Assembly: GCA_034002865.1 (NCBI GenBank)
Contig: JAVEZR010000025.1
Span: 1-10,195 of the forward strand
Reading direction: 5' to 3'
Source of the DNA: UBA5209 sp034002865
GTDB taxonomy: Bacteria > Patescibacteriota > Dojkabacteria > SC72
Length of the DNA stretch: 10,195 nt
Shown here: in pieces, positions 1 through 6,082 of the stretch
How positions within the stretch are numbered: position 1 is the first letter of the stretch
Layout of the letters: every line of letters begins with the position of its first letter
Made by a program: the position numbers and the translations under genes
The notes under the pieces: model-generated
The model's input: only the letters and a program-made list of their open reading frames with translations
Database searches by the model: none
Told to the model about the DNA's origin: nothing

Positions 1-91
1 AGAATCTTTTTGATTTGATTTCTCCTTTAAGAAATACAGATATTACTTCATCTTCTGAAATAGGTTTAAGATTTAATTTGGATATATCCAT
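1..91 (-). CDS. Host gene of unknown function, 5' part only
   Basis: The minus strand reads 30 codons without a stop from an ATG at 91-89 to the window edge (MDISKLNLKPISEDEV... ending ...IKSKRF). I do not recognise the family. It lies outside the 12-bp direct repeat, so it should be chromosomal. A TATACT hexamer sits exactly 5 nt upstream of the ATG, the same spacing seen before element genes, which suggests a leaderless mRNA and supports this start. Before integration the gene would have begun about 25 bp after the 3' end of the tRNA-Val gene, in the same direction. The product cannot be named from 30 residues. Confidence 0.6.
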   Translation of the reverse strand, partial: MDISKLNLKPISEDEVISVFLKGEIKSKRF

Positions 92-96
92 AAGAA

Positions 97-102
97 AGTA
101 TA
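97..102 (-). promoter_or_regulatory. -10 box of the host gene
   Basis: TATACT on the minus strand, with 5 nt (TTCTT) to the ATG at 91. Transcription would start at or next to the start codon. The -35 region would fall on or beside the left 12-bp repeat, so integration or excision could change promoter strength. Confidence 0.45.
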
Positions 103-115
103 CAAGAAATCTGAG

Positions 116-127
116 TGGTGGGCGATA
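116..127. repeat. Left attachment site core (attL), 12-bp direct repeat
   Basis: TGGTGGGCGATA here is identical to 10071-10082. The sequence is the 3' end of tRNA-Val read on the plus strand, yet here it has no tRNA body next to it. That is what a tRNA-targeting integration leaves at its far end. Identity stops on both sides (G versus A before, T versus C after), so the crossover lies within these 12 bp. Confidence 0.85.
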
Positions 128-180
128 TTAAAACGCATGGAACTTAGAAACAGGTTATCCATTATACTTCCAATTCAAGA

Positions 181-786
181 TTAGGGATTGGGTTTGAGAA
201 TACTCCAAATTGTATTTTCACAATAATCCATTTCATCACATTCTTCAAATGAATACTTAGACTCATCAATATATGGGAAAAAGGCGGCTTTCTTGTATTG
301 CAAAAAGAGAAGAACAGCAAGTCCCCCCACTGCAGATAGAGTATTGTCAAGATTTGCCAAGCTGAAATTCGCACTCCTGTCATGTTTTACTTCGTTATAT
401 GCCTGATACCAGAAACCGCTTCCAAACTCGTCAAGAACTTCTTTGTAGGAAGATTTTCCATGGAAACAGAAGAATGGTGTAAACTCTACCCCAAGAGCTC
501 TATTATAAACACAATAATCGGAAAGATTAAAATCCTTTTCTAAGCTGAAGTAATCTTTCATTTTATAGTCTCTATCTTTTGGACTAATTCCATTATATTT
601 GAGAATTTGTTTTGAAATATTCTCAAATTCTGTACATGCTCTAAAAAAAAGACTATATATTTTGTGTGAATATACAGAGAGATTATCTTTTGGCTCTACG
701 AACTGGAAGATTTCTTCTAGATCTGTTTCTATTAACCTATATGCTTGGCTGTTGTCATATCTTTCTTCTAGCGGTAATCGTTCCAT
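181..786 (-). CDS. HEPN-like small protein, partner of the Mrr-type endonuclease
   Basis: This 201-aa protein is encoded 15 nt downstream of the endonuclease gene and almost certainly shares its transcript. It is mostly helical by composition. Residues 46-62 (LFFRACTEFENISKQI) and 126-160 (WYQAYNEVKHDR, then SANFSLANLDNTLSAVGGL) match a pattern I know from many uncharacterised bacterial proteins: a W..AYN..KH.R core followed by a helix carrying AN and L residues. N131, K134, H135 and R137 form the polar cluster. It resembles HEPN-type four-helix bundles but lacks a classical RX4-6H motif, so RNase activity is not claimed. The start ATG at 786 has no Shine-Dalgarno sequence. The stop codon at 181-183 lies 53 bp inside the left repeat. 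It may be an accessory subunit or a stand-alone effector. Confidence 0.75.
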   Translation of the reverse strand: MERLPLEERYDNSQAYRLIETDLEEIFQFVEPKDNLSVYSHKIYSLFFRACTEFENISKQILKYNGISPKDRDYKMKDYFSLEKDFNLSDYCVYNRALGVEFTPFFCFHGKSSYKEVLDEFGSGFWYQAYNEVKHDRSANFSLANLDNTLSAVGGLAVLLFLQYKKAAFFPYIDESKYSFEECDEMDYCENTIWSILKPNP

Positions 787-801
787 AATATTAAGAAAAA
801 G

Positions 802-2595
802 TTATTCATTTAAAAATCTCTTTGCTTCCTTAAGGTCTATCTTTGCTTTGTGCCCATACTTCTCCAACATTGCCAGAAGATTATTACCATTTATCAATGT
901 AATTGGCTTCCCCTGTGCAAATTTATAAGCATCAGGACCATAATCAGATGTTGTAACAATAATGCCCTTCATAGCACCTTCATCTTGCATAATTCCATAC
1001 AAAGCTCTGACAGACTCTACTTTCACAGTATTTGTGTATCGTTTAGCTTGTATAATTATCTTTCCTCCCCTTAGAGGATCAGGATCAAAGGCTACTGCAT
1101 CTACTCCTAAATCTCTACTAGACTGAGTTACCTTTACTTCCATACCTGCCTGTCCAAACTCTTTTGAGAATACCTCTCTAACAAGATGTTCAAATTCTTC
1201 CCAGTCCATAGAAGCAACATTTACTGTAGTATCCACATTCTCCATTACCTCCCTACCCTCTCTAAACCTCTTGTCTTCCCTGCTAATGGTCATAATTGGT
1301 GCAATTGGGGCTAACTGACTTAGTTTGTTACTAGCAATACCCTTCAGGCCTCTAAAACATGCTTTAGGATCAATCTTGGAGATATCTAACTCCATAAAGT
1401 CTGCTTTCTTTACAAACAAAGATAGTATATATACTATCTTCTTTTTACCTGTTGATTTATCTAAGGTGTTCACAAAACCATTGAAGCCTACACTTTCAAT
1501 ATGATCAAATTTGTCATTCTTAAAGATCTCATATAATGTTCTTATTGGAATCATGTATAAAACTTTATCGTAAAGAGAATCTCTAGCATTCTGAGACAGT
1601 TCAACCTTCTCTGTTCTTCCAGTTGTTCTAGAATATTTTTCTCCTTTATATCTAGGCATGTCCTCTAAGTCAGGGAGTTCATACTCTACTAAAAGAGTTT
1701 TATCATCCTCCTTGTATTCTAAGAGTACATTCTCAGGGAATTTTGGAGGGTACTCAGAAGCTATTAATAGGTAACTATAGAATGTTTCAACTCCTTCTTT
1801 CTTCCCTTTCTCATATAATTCCCTCTGATTATCCAGAGCTTTATTCCAATCCTCCTGCTTTTTATCAAATGCCATCTTCTTTTTTTTCCATATCTTATGA
1901 TTTTTCTCAAAAAGTTCTTTTGCCTTTAACCACTCTTTTCTTAAAGCTTCTAAATATACTTTTCTTTCTTCCTCTCGTTTAGCTTTATAATTCTTGAAAA
2001 GCGATTCCCAGAAATTTGTTTTAGGTAAGGCATCCTTCTCTGACGGTTCAGGTATCTTGAAGAAGGGCTCTTCGGTATCATATTTCTCAACCTTTTTGTA
2101 GTCTAGCCAATTTACTTGTACTACCTTCTTTAGACAAGCATTTAACAATTTTTCATGCTCCTCAATATCTTTCTCAGCGTTTATTGAAGAAAATTTCGCA
2201 TCTTCAATCTTTTTTAGCTGTTGATACTTATTTTCTAAATAGTTTACTTGTTGTTCTATTTTGAGGGTTAAAAGATCAGGTGTATCAGCTACAACTTTTT
2301 TGGTTTCATTCAACTTCTGGTGTGTTATATAACAATAATAACTTCTTATTCCACCATTCTTATAGCGGAGGGCATCATATCTTAGGGATACATAATTATT
2401 CTCCTCATCTAGCTCAGAAATATCCTGAGTTTTAGATTCTAGAGTCCCATGTGCTACTTCAAGTAGCCCTTCAAGATTGAAGACTGTATTACAGCTTGGG
2501 CATTGGATTATTTTATATTCTCTATCGTTATTATCGGTAGTTAGAACTGCCTTACAGTAAGGACACTTACCACCAATTATTGCTTGTTCAGACAT
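802..2595 (-). CDS. Mrr-type restriction endonuclease with N-terminal zinc ribbon
   Basis: A protein of 597 aa from the ATG at 2595. I reject an in-frame TTG at 2601 because it overlaps the -10 box. Residues 11-34 form a zinc ribbon (CPYC...CPSC; C11, C14, C31, C34). Residues about 105-270 are a charged coiled coil rich in Lys/Glu. Residues about 275-440 are a conserved beta-rich region found next to Mrr domains in other long endonucleases. Residues about 463-590 are the Mrr catalytic fold: MDWEEFEHLVREVF, then GVDAVAF (D499), then IIIQAKRY (Q516, K518), i.e. the D...QxK variant of the PD-(D/E)xK nuclease core. Mrr-family enzymes cut DNA, often when it carries foreign methylation (type IV restriction). 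No methyltransferase lies nearby, which fits type IV. The zinc ribbon and coiled coil may sense DNA or a partner, possibly the following 201-aa protein. Confidence 0.88.
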   Translation of the reverse strand: MSEQAIIGGKCPYCKAVLTTDNNDREYKIIQCPSCNTVFNLEGLLEVAHGTLESKTQDISELDEENNYVSLRYDALRYKNGGIRSYYCYITHQKLNETKKVVADTPDLLTLKIEQQVNYLENKYQQLKKIEDAKFSSINAEKDIEEHEKLLNACLKKVVQVNWLDYKKVEKYDTEEPFFKIPEPSEKDALPKTNFWESLFKNYKAKREEERKVYLEALRKEWLKAKELFEKNHKIWKKKKMAFDKKQEDWNKALDNQRELYEKGKKEGVETFYSYLLIASEYPPKFPENVLLEYKEDDKTLLVEYELPDLEDMPRYKGEKYSRTTGRTEKVELSQNARDSLYDKVLYMIPIRTLYEIFKNDKFDHIESVGFNGFVNTLDKSTGKKKIVYILSLFVKKADFMELDISKIDPKACFRGLKGIASNKLSQLAPIAPIMTISREDKRFREGREVMENVDTTVNVASMDWEEFEHLVREVFSKEFGQAGMEVKVTQSSRDLGVDAVAFDPDPLRGGKIIIQAKRYTNTVKVESVRALYGIMQDEGAMKGIIVTTSDYGPDAYKFAQGKPITLINGNNLLAMLEKYGHKAKIDLKEAKRFLNE

Positions 2596-2600
2596 GTTCA

Positions 2601-2629
2601 ATTATATATTCACAATACAGCTATTACAA
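2601..2629 (-). promoter_or_regulatory. Promoter of the Mrr-type endonuclease operon, leaderless
   Basis: On the minus strand, TTGTAA (2629-2624), a 17-nt spacer and TATAAT (2606-2601), then 5 nt to the ATG at 2595. The expected transcription start falls on the start codon, so the mRNA would be leaderless. This spacing also decides the start codon of the endonuclease. Confidence 0.65.
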
Positions 2630-2655
2630 GCATGGTAAAATAAAAGACCTTTCCT

Positions 2656-3168
2656 CTAGTAGATAGTTTTGTAAAATTTCTCAATTAACTTTGTAGTTTC
2701 CATAATTCTATTATGATCAGCTATTAGTTTCTTAGCCTTCTTTGTTAAAACACCATTATAATAAGGTCTTCTTAAATTTTCCCTCCTGTATTTAAATTTC
2801 ATCCAATCTATAAAAATAGCATAAGAAATACGACCTTTCTTTGATTCTCTTTGCTTGTCATAAAGTAACTTTCCACATACCCTACACTTGAAACCATCGT
2901 ATACATAATAAAGGGTTAATCTTTTCTTTCCACAGATTGGACATATTAACCATTCCCTATAACCACCGTAATTACATTTAGTATCAACTGCTTCTATTCC
3001 AAAATCTGAGTATACATACCAGCCATTATTAACAACACGATCACCATATAAGAAGATATGTCTTCTACTACCTTTTACAGCTGTTATGTATGGGCATTCC
3101 TCTACTATTCCATTCATATTCTTAATAAAACAACCTAAATAATTAAGGTTCACGATTTTTAAAATCAA
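2656..3168 (-). CDS. Zinc-ribbon protein of a family common on mobile elements
   Basis: A 170-aa protein with one zinc ribbon, CPIC (C76, C79) and CRVC (C95, C98), of the form CPxCGKKRxxLYY..DGFKCRxCxxLLYxxQRES. This resembles a family of uncharacterised proteins, often on plasmids and islands, with a ribbon followed by an LxYxSQ-like tail and an R(R/K)P segment; here RRPYYNG is at 133-139. Function is unknown; nucleic-acid binding is the likely role. The start is uncertain. TTG at 3168 has AAGG 4 nt upstream and gives the full length. GTG at residue 6 or ATG at residue 18 are alternatives, and the ribbon is intact with any of them. It precedes the endonuclease in the same direction, but that gene has its own promoter. 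Confidence 0.7.
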   Translation of the reverse strand: MILKIVNLNYLGCFIKNMNGIVEECPYITAVKGSRRHIFLYGDRVVNNGWYVYSDFGIEAVDTKCNYGGYREWLICPICGKKRLTLYYVYDGFKCRVCGKLLYDKQRESKKGRISYAIFIDWMKFKYRRENLRRPYYNGVLTKKAKKLIADHNRIMETTKLIEKFYKTIY

Positions 3169-3187
3169 AAAACCTTGCTATATAGAT

Positions 3188-3196
3188 ATTTTATCA
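3188..3196 (-). promoter_or_regulatory. Extended -10 box upstream of the zinc-ribbon gene
   Basis: TGATAAAAT on the minus strand, an extended -10 (TGn plus TAAAAT). The predicted start near 3181 would leave a 5' leader of about a dozen nucleotides before the TTG at 3168. No clear -35 box. Confidence 0.4.
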
Positions 3197-3238
3197 CATC
3201 TGTTTTTATCTATTTTTCCTACACAAGTCCTCGTTTTC

Positions 3239-3247
3239 TGCTAAAAT
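3239..3247 (+). promoter_or_regulatory. Extended -10 box of the HAD gene
   Basis: TGCTAAAAT, an extended -10 element, ends 10 nt before the ATG at 3258. The predicted leader is only a few nucleotides and no Shine-Dalgarno sequence is present. Confidence 0.45.
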
Positions 3248-3257
3248 AAAGCTAATT

Positions 3258-3668
3258 ATGAAGATATATTTAGATATAGATGGTGTACTAGTTGATTACA
3301 ACTGTAATCCAATGCCATATCTTAAAGAGTTCGTAGACTTTGTATTTGAAATTTCCAATGGAGAAGTATATTGGTTAACAACACATAGTCATGATGGATC
3401 TGTAGAAAGACCTCTAAACTACCTATCAACTGTTATTGATTCTAATATCTTAGAGAAACTTAAGAGTGTAAAACCTACTAAGTGGGATACACTTAAAACA
3501 GAGGGTATAGATTTAGATAGTGATTTTCTATGGTTTGATGACACAATATTTATTTCTGAATGTAGAGCGTTAGAAGAGGTTGGAAAAGAACATTGTTTAA
3601 TAAAAGTAGAGAATAATTTAGAGGAATTAGTTACTCTTTTAAAAGAGGATCTTCATAAAGGAGATTAA
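3258..3668 (+). CDS. Small HAD-superfamily phosphatase-like protein (HAD_SAK type)
   Basis: A 136-aa single-domain HAD protein with all four motifs in order. Motif I is LDIDGVL (nucleophile D6, acid D8), motif II is WLTTH (T41/T42), the motif III lysine is probably K75 in KPTKWD, and motif IV is WFDD (D94, D95). It has no room for a cap domain. The LDIDGVL...WLTTH...KWDTL...LWFDD pattern is most like the HAD domains described with 'Swiss Army Knife' RNA repair proteins; small nucleotidase-like HADs are the alternative. The substrate is unknown. It is the only plus-strand gene in the left half and runs tail to tail into the hydrolase gene with a 38-bp overlap of coding sequence. A role in RNA end healing after nuclease attack is possible but inferred. 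Confidence 0.8.
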   Translation: MKIYLDIDGVLVDYNCNPMPYLKEFVDFVFEISNGEVYWLTTHSHDGSVERPLNYLSTVIDSNILEKLKSVKPTKWDTLKTEGIDLDSDFLWFDDTIFISECRALEEVGKEHCLIKVENNLEELVTLLKEDLHKGD

Positions 3669-4335
3669 ATCCTTCTTCTTTGTTTGGAAAATCTTTTTCT
3701 TTATATTCCCCTAAGAAGAAATATTCTGGAAGTTTTGAAAGTATCTTAGAATTGTCCTCACCTTTAAGCTGGTGATCACAATCGGGTATTTCTAATGTTT
3801 TAAGTACAGAAATAGATTTAGCTAAGCTAGAAATATATTCTATGGTATCAGGAGCTATTACTGTATCATCTCTTCCTTGTACTAAGTACAACTCTCCTTC
3901 ATATCTTGGAAGATTTTCTTTCAATCTTTCTCTTACACCTCTCACTTCTAAGAATGGATTAATCGCTAAAATCTTCTTAACCTCTGGGTACTCCCAACCT
4001 GTTAACGCAACCGCTCCTGCACCCGCAGAGAAGCCCATGAGCCATATTTCTGGATGGTAAGACTCACATATAGAAGTAGAGTTTTGTAGACAATAATTAA
4101 TTACAGTTCTAACTGTCAATTCATATTCAGATGGTCTATCGTTTGGTATTCTTACAAAAGAGGCTATGTTTTTACTTTGAAGATAGTTACCTAGATTTAC
4201 ATATTTGTTCTTATATCCAGAAGCTGTTCCTCCCGCACCTGGGATATTGATTAATATAATGCCTGAGTTCGTTGGATGATATTCTATTCCAATATCCCAC
4301 CAATTTTGTAGCTTAAGTTTGTCTGTTTTAAACAT
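3631..4335 (-). CDS. Alpha/beta hydrolase, translationally coupled to the membrane protein
   Basis: A 234-aa serine hydrolase. An oxyanion-type turn IPGAGGTASGY is at residues 31-41. The nucleophile elbow GFSAGAG (101-107) carries S103. The acid is D156 or D157 in VQGRDDTVI, and the base is H188 in PDCDHQL. It has no signal peptide, so it is cytosolic, with a size and order typical of dienelactone-hydrolase-like or acyl esterase enzymes. The substrate is unknown. Its ATG overlaps the stop codon of the upstream gene (TAATG at 4337-4333), a reinitiation arrangement implying fixed stoichiometry with the membrane protein. The 3' end overlaps the convergent HAD gene by 38 bp. Confidence 0.85.
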   Translation of the reverse strand: MFKTDKLKLQNWWDIGIEYHPTNSGIILINIPGAGGTASGYKNKYVNLGNYLQSKNIASFVRIPNDRPSEYELTVRTVINYCLQNSTSICESYHPEIWLMGFSAGAGAVALTGWEYPEVKKILAINPFLEVRGVRERLKENLPRYEGELYLVQGRDDTVIAPDTIEYISSLAKSISVLKTLEIPDCDHQLKGEDNSKILSKLPEYFFLGEYKEKDFPNKEEGFNLLYEDPLLKE

Positions 4336-5819
4336 TATTCTTTACAGATATACCTACCCTTAATTTCTCTTCTATCAAAATTTCTTGATATTGCCTGAAT
4401 AAACTCTTCCAGATCAGGCTTGACCCCTGTTTCAATAAGATTATGCGATATTTCATTCCACATACATAGTGCATATTCATTACTTTGCATAAATTCAAGT
4501 GTATATACTCTAATATCACTTGGATCGTCAAGGTAAAATCCTACAAATAAAGCCTCCGTTGGCAATTGTACACTAGGTAGTCTTAAAATAAAGATGTTCT
4601 TGTTAGGCTTGATATTTACAATTTCTGGAATAAAGGTTACTTCTTCGTTCTTACTATCAGATTCACCCAGTTTTTCCCAGAACTCCTTAAGAGGATTGTC
4701 TCCTTTGTTATCTAAAGATTCTAACAACAAACCACCTAGTACTGCATGATTCTCAAAAGCGAGATCTTTTAAGGAATAAACAAAACTCGTATGGTTTCTT
4801 TTGGAAGCATTTTCAACCGTAGCAATAAATTCTTCCTCAGAATGACCCCTCATTTCTGGAAAAAGATGATCCGCAAGACCAACAGATTCTGAACTTTGTG
4901 TTTTTTCTGGGATTTCTTCCTCCGAAATGTTTGGTAAAAAATCACTCTTTATTGCCTTATTAAGTTCCCTGTCCCAATCGGAGGATTTGATAACCACAAA
5001 AGGAACATACTCTTTAGGAGATTTGTACTTCATAGTCGTTGTTATAGCTATCATCTCGTTATCCAAAAGCTCTTCAAAAAGTTTTATTTCGTGAAATATT
5101 TGTCTAGCTAAGAAGAACTTACCGATATTATTAAAAACTAAACGATTAATTAATAAATATATTAATAATACTATAAAAAAATAGTACCAACCTAGTATAT
5201 AGGCCATAAACCCTGCTAAAAAGAAAGCAACATAATCGTTCCAAAGTATGAAGTATGAAAAAAATAGAAGTTTTGTAGGTATCTTGGGTTGGGTTTCTTT
5301 TTTATAGTGAATTAGAAGAAATAGGTATTCCCAGTAATTTTTTCTAAAAGAAACTTGGAGATACTCTTGTTTAAGATATTGAGTTAAAAGTTTGAAAGTA
5401 TTTTCCTTTTTCAATTTAGTTTTCTCTTTAAATCTCTCCAACACATTTTCTTCGCTAATAATTTCTTTTGTAGTGTCTTTGTAATGTTTTGCAACGTTAG
5501 TATCCTTGTCATAGGTGAGCCAATTACAATCAGTTAGTGCTTCTTCCGTATTTATTATGCACAAATCTCCAGTCCAAATATGTTTATCTTTGACAATTTT
5601 TTCTTCAGCAATCAGTCCTAGACTTCTGAAATATCTAACCATTTTATTAGCTTCTTCCAATGTATTTACAGATATGCGATATAAGTAATCATCAAAACAA
5701 TGAGTATTTCCTACAGAAAGAGAGAAATCTAAAAGAAGCAATTTTCTTCCTCCAGGATATTTTTTATCAACCGACTCTAAGTTAAGAATGACATTGATTG
5801 GTTTGCATAATACTCCCAT
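4335..5819 (-). CDS. Two-TM membrane protein of unknown function under a structured leader
   Basis: I choose the ATG at 5819, giving 494 aa. An in-frame GTG at 5876 would add 19 residues but lies inside the leader-RNA helix P4. Residues about 1-165 are a soluble domain with no family I recognise. Two adjacent hydrophobic helices follow at about 184-206 (KLLFFSYFILWNDYVAFFL) and 209-229 (GWYYFFIVLLIYLLI), a helical hairpin leaving both ends on the same side, probably the cytosol. The C-terminal half has an acidic linker (about 300-330) and a final domain with FILRLPSVQLPTEALFVGFYLD and YTLEFM...CMWNEISHN. That LP..YTLE..W...H arrangement recurs in uncharacterised bacterial proteins. It is coupled to the hydrolase by TAATG. 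Expression is probably controlled by the leader at 5820-6019. Confidence 0.8.
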   Translation of the reverse strand: MGVLCKPINVILNLESVDKKYPGGRKLLLLDFSLSVGNTHCFDDYLYRISVNTLEEANKMVRYFRSLGLIAEEKIVKDKHIWTGDLCIINTEEALTDCNWLTYDKDTNVAKHYKDTTKEIISEENVLERFKEKTKLKKENTFKLLTQYLKQEYLQVSFRKNYWEYLFLLIHYKKETQPKIPTKLLFFSYFILWNDYVAFFLAGFMAYILGWYYFFIVLLIYLLINRLVFNNIGKFFLARQIFHEIKLFEELLDNEMIAITTTMKYKSPKEYVPFVVIKSSDWDRELNKAIKSDFLPNISEEEIPEKTQSSESVGLADHLFPEMRGHSEEEFIATVENASKRNHTSFVYSLKDLAFENHAVLGGLLLESLDNKGDNPLKEFWEKLGESDSKNEEVTFIPEIVNIKPNKNIFILRLPSVQLPTEALFVGFYLDDPSDIRVYTLEFMQSNEYALCMWNEISHNLIETGVKPDLEEFIQAISRNFDRREIKGRYICKE

Positions 5820-5827
5820 TGGTGTGG
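5816..5827 (-). promoter_or_regulatory. Start-codon repeat: third strand of the leader switch
   Basis: CCACACCAATGG on the minus strand contains the membrane protein's ATG (5819-5817). It is an 11-nt direct repeat of the segment at 5968-5958 and is perfectly complementary over 12 nt to 5932-5921. Pairing with the latter would bury the start codon. Confidence 0.7.
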
Positions 5828-5842
5828 CTTTTAAATTATGTT

Positions 5843-5876
5843 GTGAGCTAAGAAGCAAAAATGGGCCCCCGCTCAC
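5843..5876 (-). ncRNA. Leader helix P4
   Basis: GTGAGC (5876-5871) pairs perfectly with GCTCAC (5848-5843). The 22-nt loop starts GGGGGCCC, a G/C run that is rare in this AT-rich window and could pair elsewhere or with a second RNA. It covers an alternative GTG start at 5876. Confidence 0.55.
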
Positions 5877-5877
5877 C

Positions 5878-5899
5878 GATAGCCCTTTCGGAATCTATC
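5878..5899 (-). ncRNA. Leader helix P3 with GAAA tetraloop
   Basis: GATAG pairs with CTATC. Inside, after a 2-nt AT bulge on the 5' side, TCC-GAAA-GGG closes a GNRA tetraloop (one U-G pair). Confidence 0.65.
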
Positions 5900-5919
5900 C
5901 ATAAACCTTTCGGCTTATG
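5900..5919 (-). ncRNA. Leader helix P2 with GAAA tetraloop
   Basis: CATAAGCC and GGTTTATG form eight continuous pairs (one G-U) closed by GAAA. It directly follows P1 and directly precedes P3, so the three helices could stack. Confidence 0.7.
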
Positions 5920-5969
5920 ACCACACCAATGGTTAGCGAGACAGAGACCCGTCCCTACATTGGTGTGGT
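5920..5969 (-). ncRNA. Leader helix P1, first alternative pairing
   Basis: ACCACACCAATG (5969-5958) pairs with CATTGGTGTGGT (5931-5920), 12 bp without mismatch. The enclosed 26 nt form a further helix: TAG with CTA (5957-5955 with 5936-5934) and GGAC with GTCT (5954-5951 with 5942-5939). The right strand, extended to 5932, is the one that can instead pair with the start-codon repeat at 5827-5816. Confidence 0.75.
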
Positions 5970-5980
5970 TTTGGTGCCAT
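5933..5980 (-). CDS. Possible 15-codon leader peptide (uORF)
   Basis: ATG at 5980 to TAA at 5935-5933 encodes MAPKPHQCRDGSLSR. It runs over the first strand of P1 and its whole loop, and stops one base before the second strand (CATTGG...). A translating or stalled ribosome here would decide which helix forms. No Shine-Dalgarno sequence is visible, so translation is unproven. The placement is the only evidence. Confidence 0.35.
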   Translation of the reverse strand: MAPKPHQCRDGSLSR

Positions 5981-6025
5981 GCTTTATCTAAAACAAACAA
6001 AGTTTAGGCTATTCAATTGTGATTT

Positions 6026-6053
6026 ATTATAACACTGAGTCTCTTGTTACAAA
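6026..6053 (-). promoter_or_regulatory. Promoter of the structured leader and membrane protein operon
   Basis: On the minus strand, TGTTATAAT (6034-6026) is a consensus extended -10 box. TTGTAA (6053-6048) is a possible -35 with a 16-nt spacer. The predicted start is near 6019, giving a leader of about 200 nt before the ATG at 5819. It lies back to back with the promoter of the plus-strand HEPN operon. Confidence 0.6.
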
Positions 6054-6068
6054 AGTAGTTAATTGAAG

Positions 6069-6077
6069 TGGTATAAT
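6069..6077 (+). promoter_or_regulatory. Extended -10 of the HEPN operon, leaderless
   Basis: TGGTATAAT, a consensus extended -10, ends 5 nt before the ATG at 6083. The transcript would start on the start codon. An in-frame TTG at 6077 overlaps the -10 box and is rejected as start. Confidence 0.6.
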
Positions 6078-6082
6078 TGTAT

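Larger units (their letters stand above)
5820..6019 (-). ncRNA. Structured 5' leader RNA, candidate cis-regulatory switch
   Basis: Read on the minus strand, the helices in order are as follows. P1: 5969-5958 pairs with 5931-5920 (12 bp) and carries an inner helix. P2: 5919-5900, CATAAGCC-GAAA-GGTTTATG, 8 bp with one G-U pair. P3: 5899-5878, five base pairs GATAG/CTATC, a 2-nt bulge, then TCC-GAAA-GGG. P4: 5876-5843, GTGAGC/GCTCAC around a 22-nt loop containing GGGGGCCC. P1, P2 and P3 abut with no or almost no spacer. The GNRA loops exist only in the minus-strand RNA, which fixes the strand. The second strand of P1 can instead pair with the start-codon repeat. No U-run follows P4, so translational rather than intrinsic-terminator control is likely. 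I match it to no known riboswitch class. The stretch is visibly richer in G and C than its surroundings. Confidence 0.7.

Noticed and set aside
1743..1982. Plus-strand open frames inside the Mrr-type gene (also 850-1074)
   Set aside because: They are antisense to a coherent protein with recognisable motifs and have no promoter or family resemblance.
5843..5876. P4 as an intrinsic terminator in the leader
   Set aside because: No U-run follows the hairpin in the minus-strand RNA; the sequence after it is ACAACATAATTTAAAAG.
5820..5876. GTG at 5876 as the start of the membrane protein
   Set aside because: It lies inside helix P4, and the extra 19 residues (MSGGPFLLLSSQ...) are leader sequence; the ATG at 5819 is embedded in the repeated regulatory segment.
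5816..5969. Tandem GAAA hairpins as a guanidine-II (mini-ykkC) riboswitch, or a CRISPR/insertion-sequence end
   Set aside because: The loops are GAAA, not the ACGR loops of mini-ykkC. There are only three repeat copies, one inverted and irregularly spaced, with no spacers or transposase.
5816..6019. Retron (msr-msd RNA with inverted repeats next to a reverse transcriptase)
   Set aside because: The adjacent 494-aa protein has membrane helices and no reverse transcriptase motif such as YADD; the other neighbour is a HEPN-type protein.
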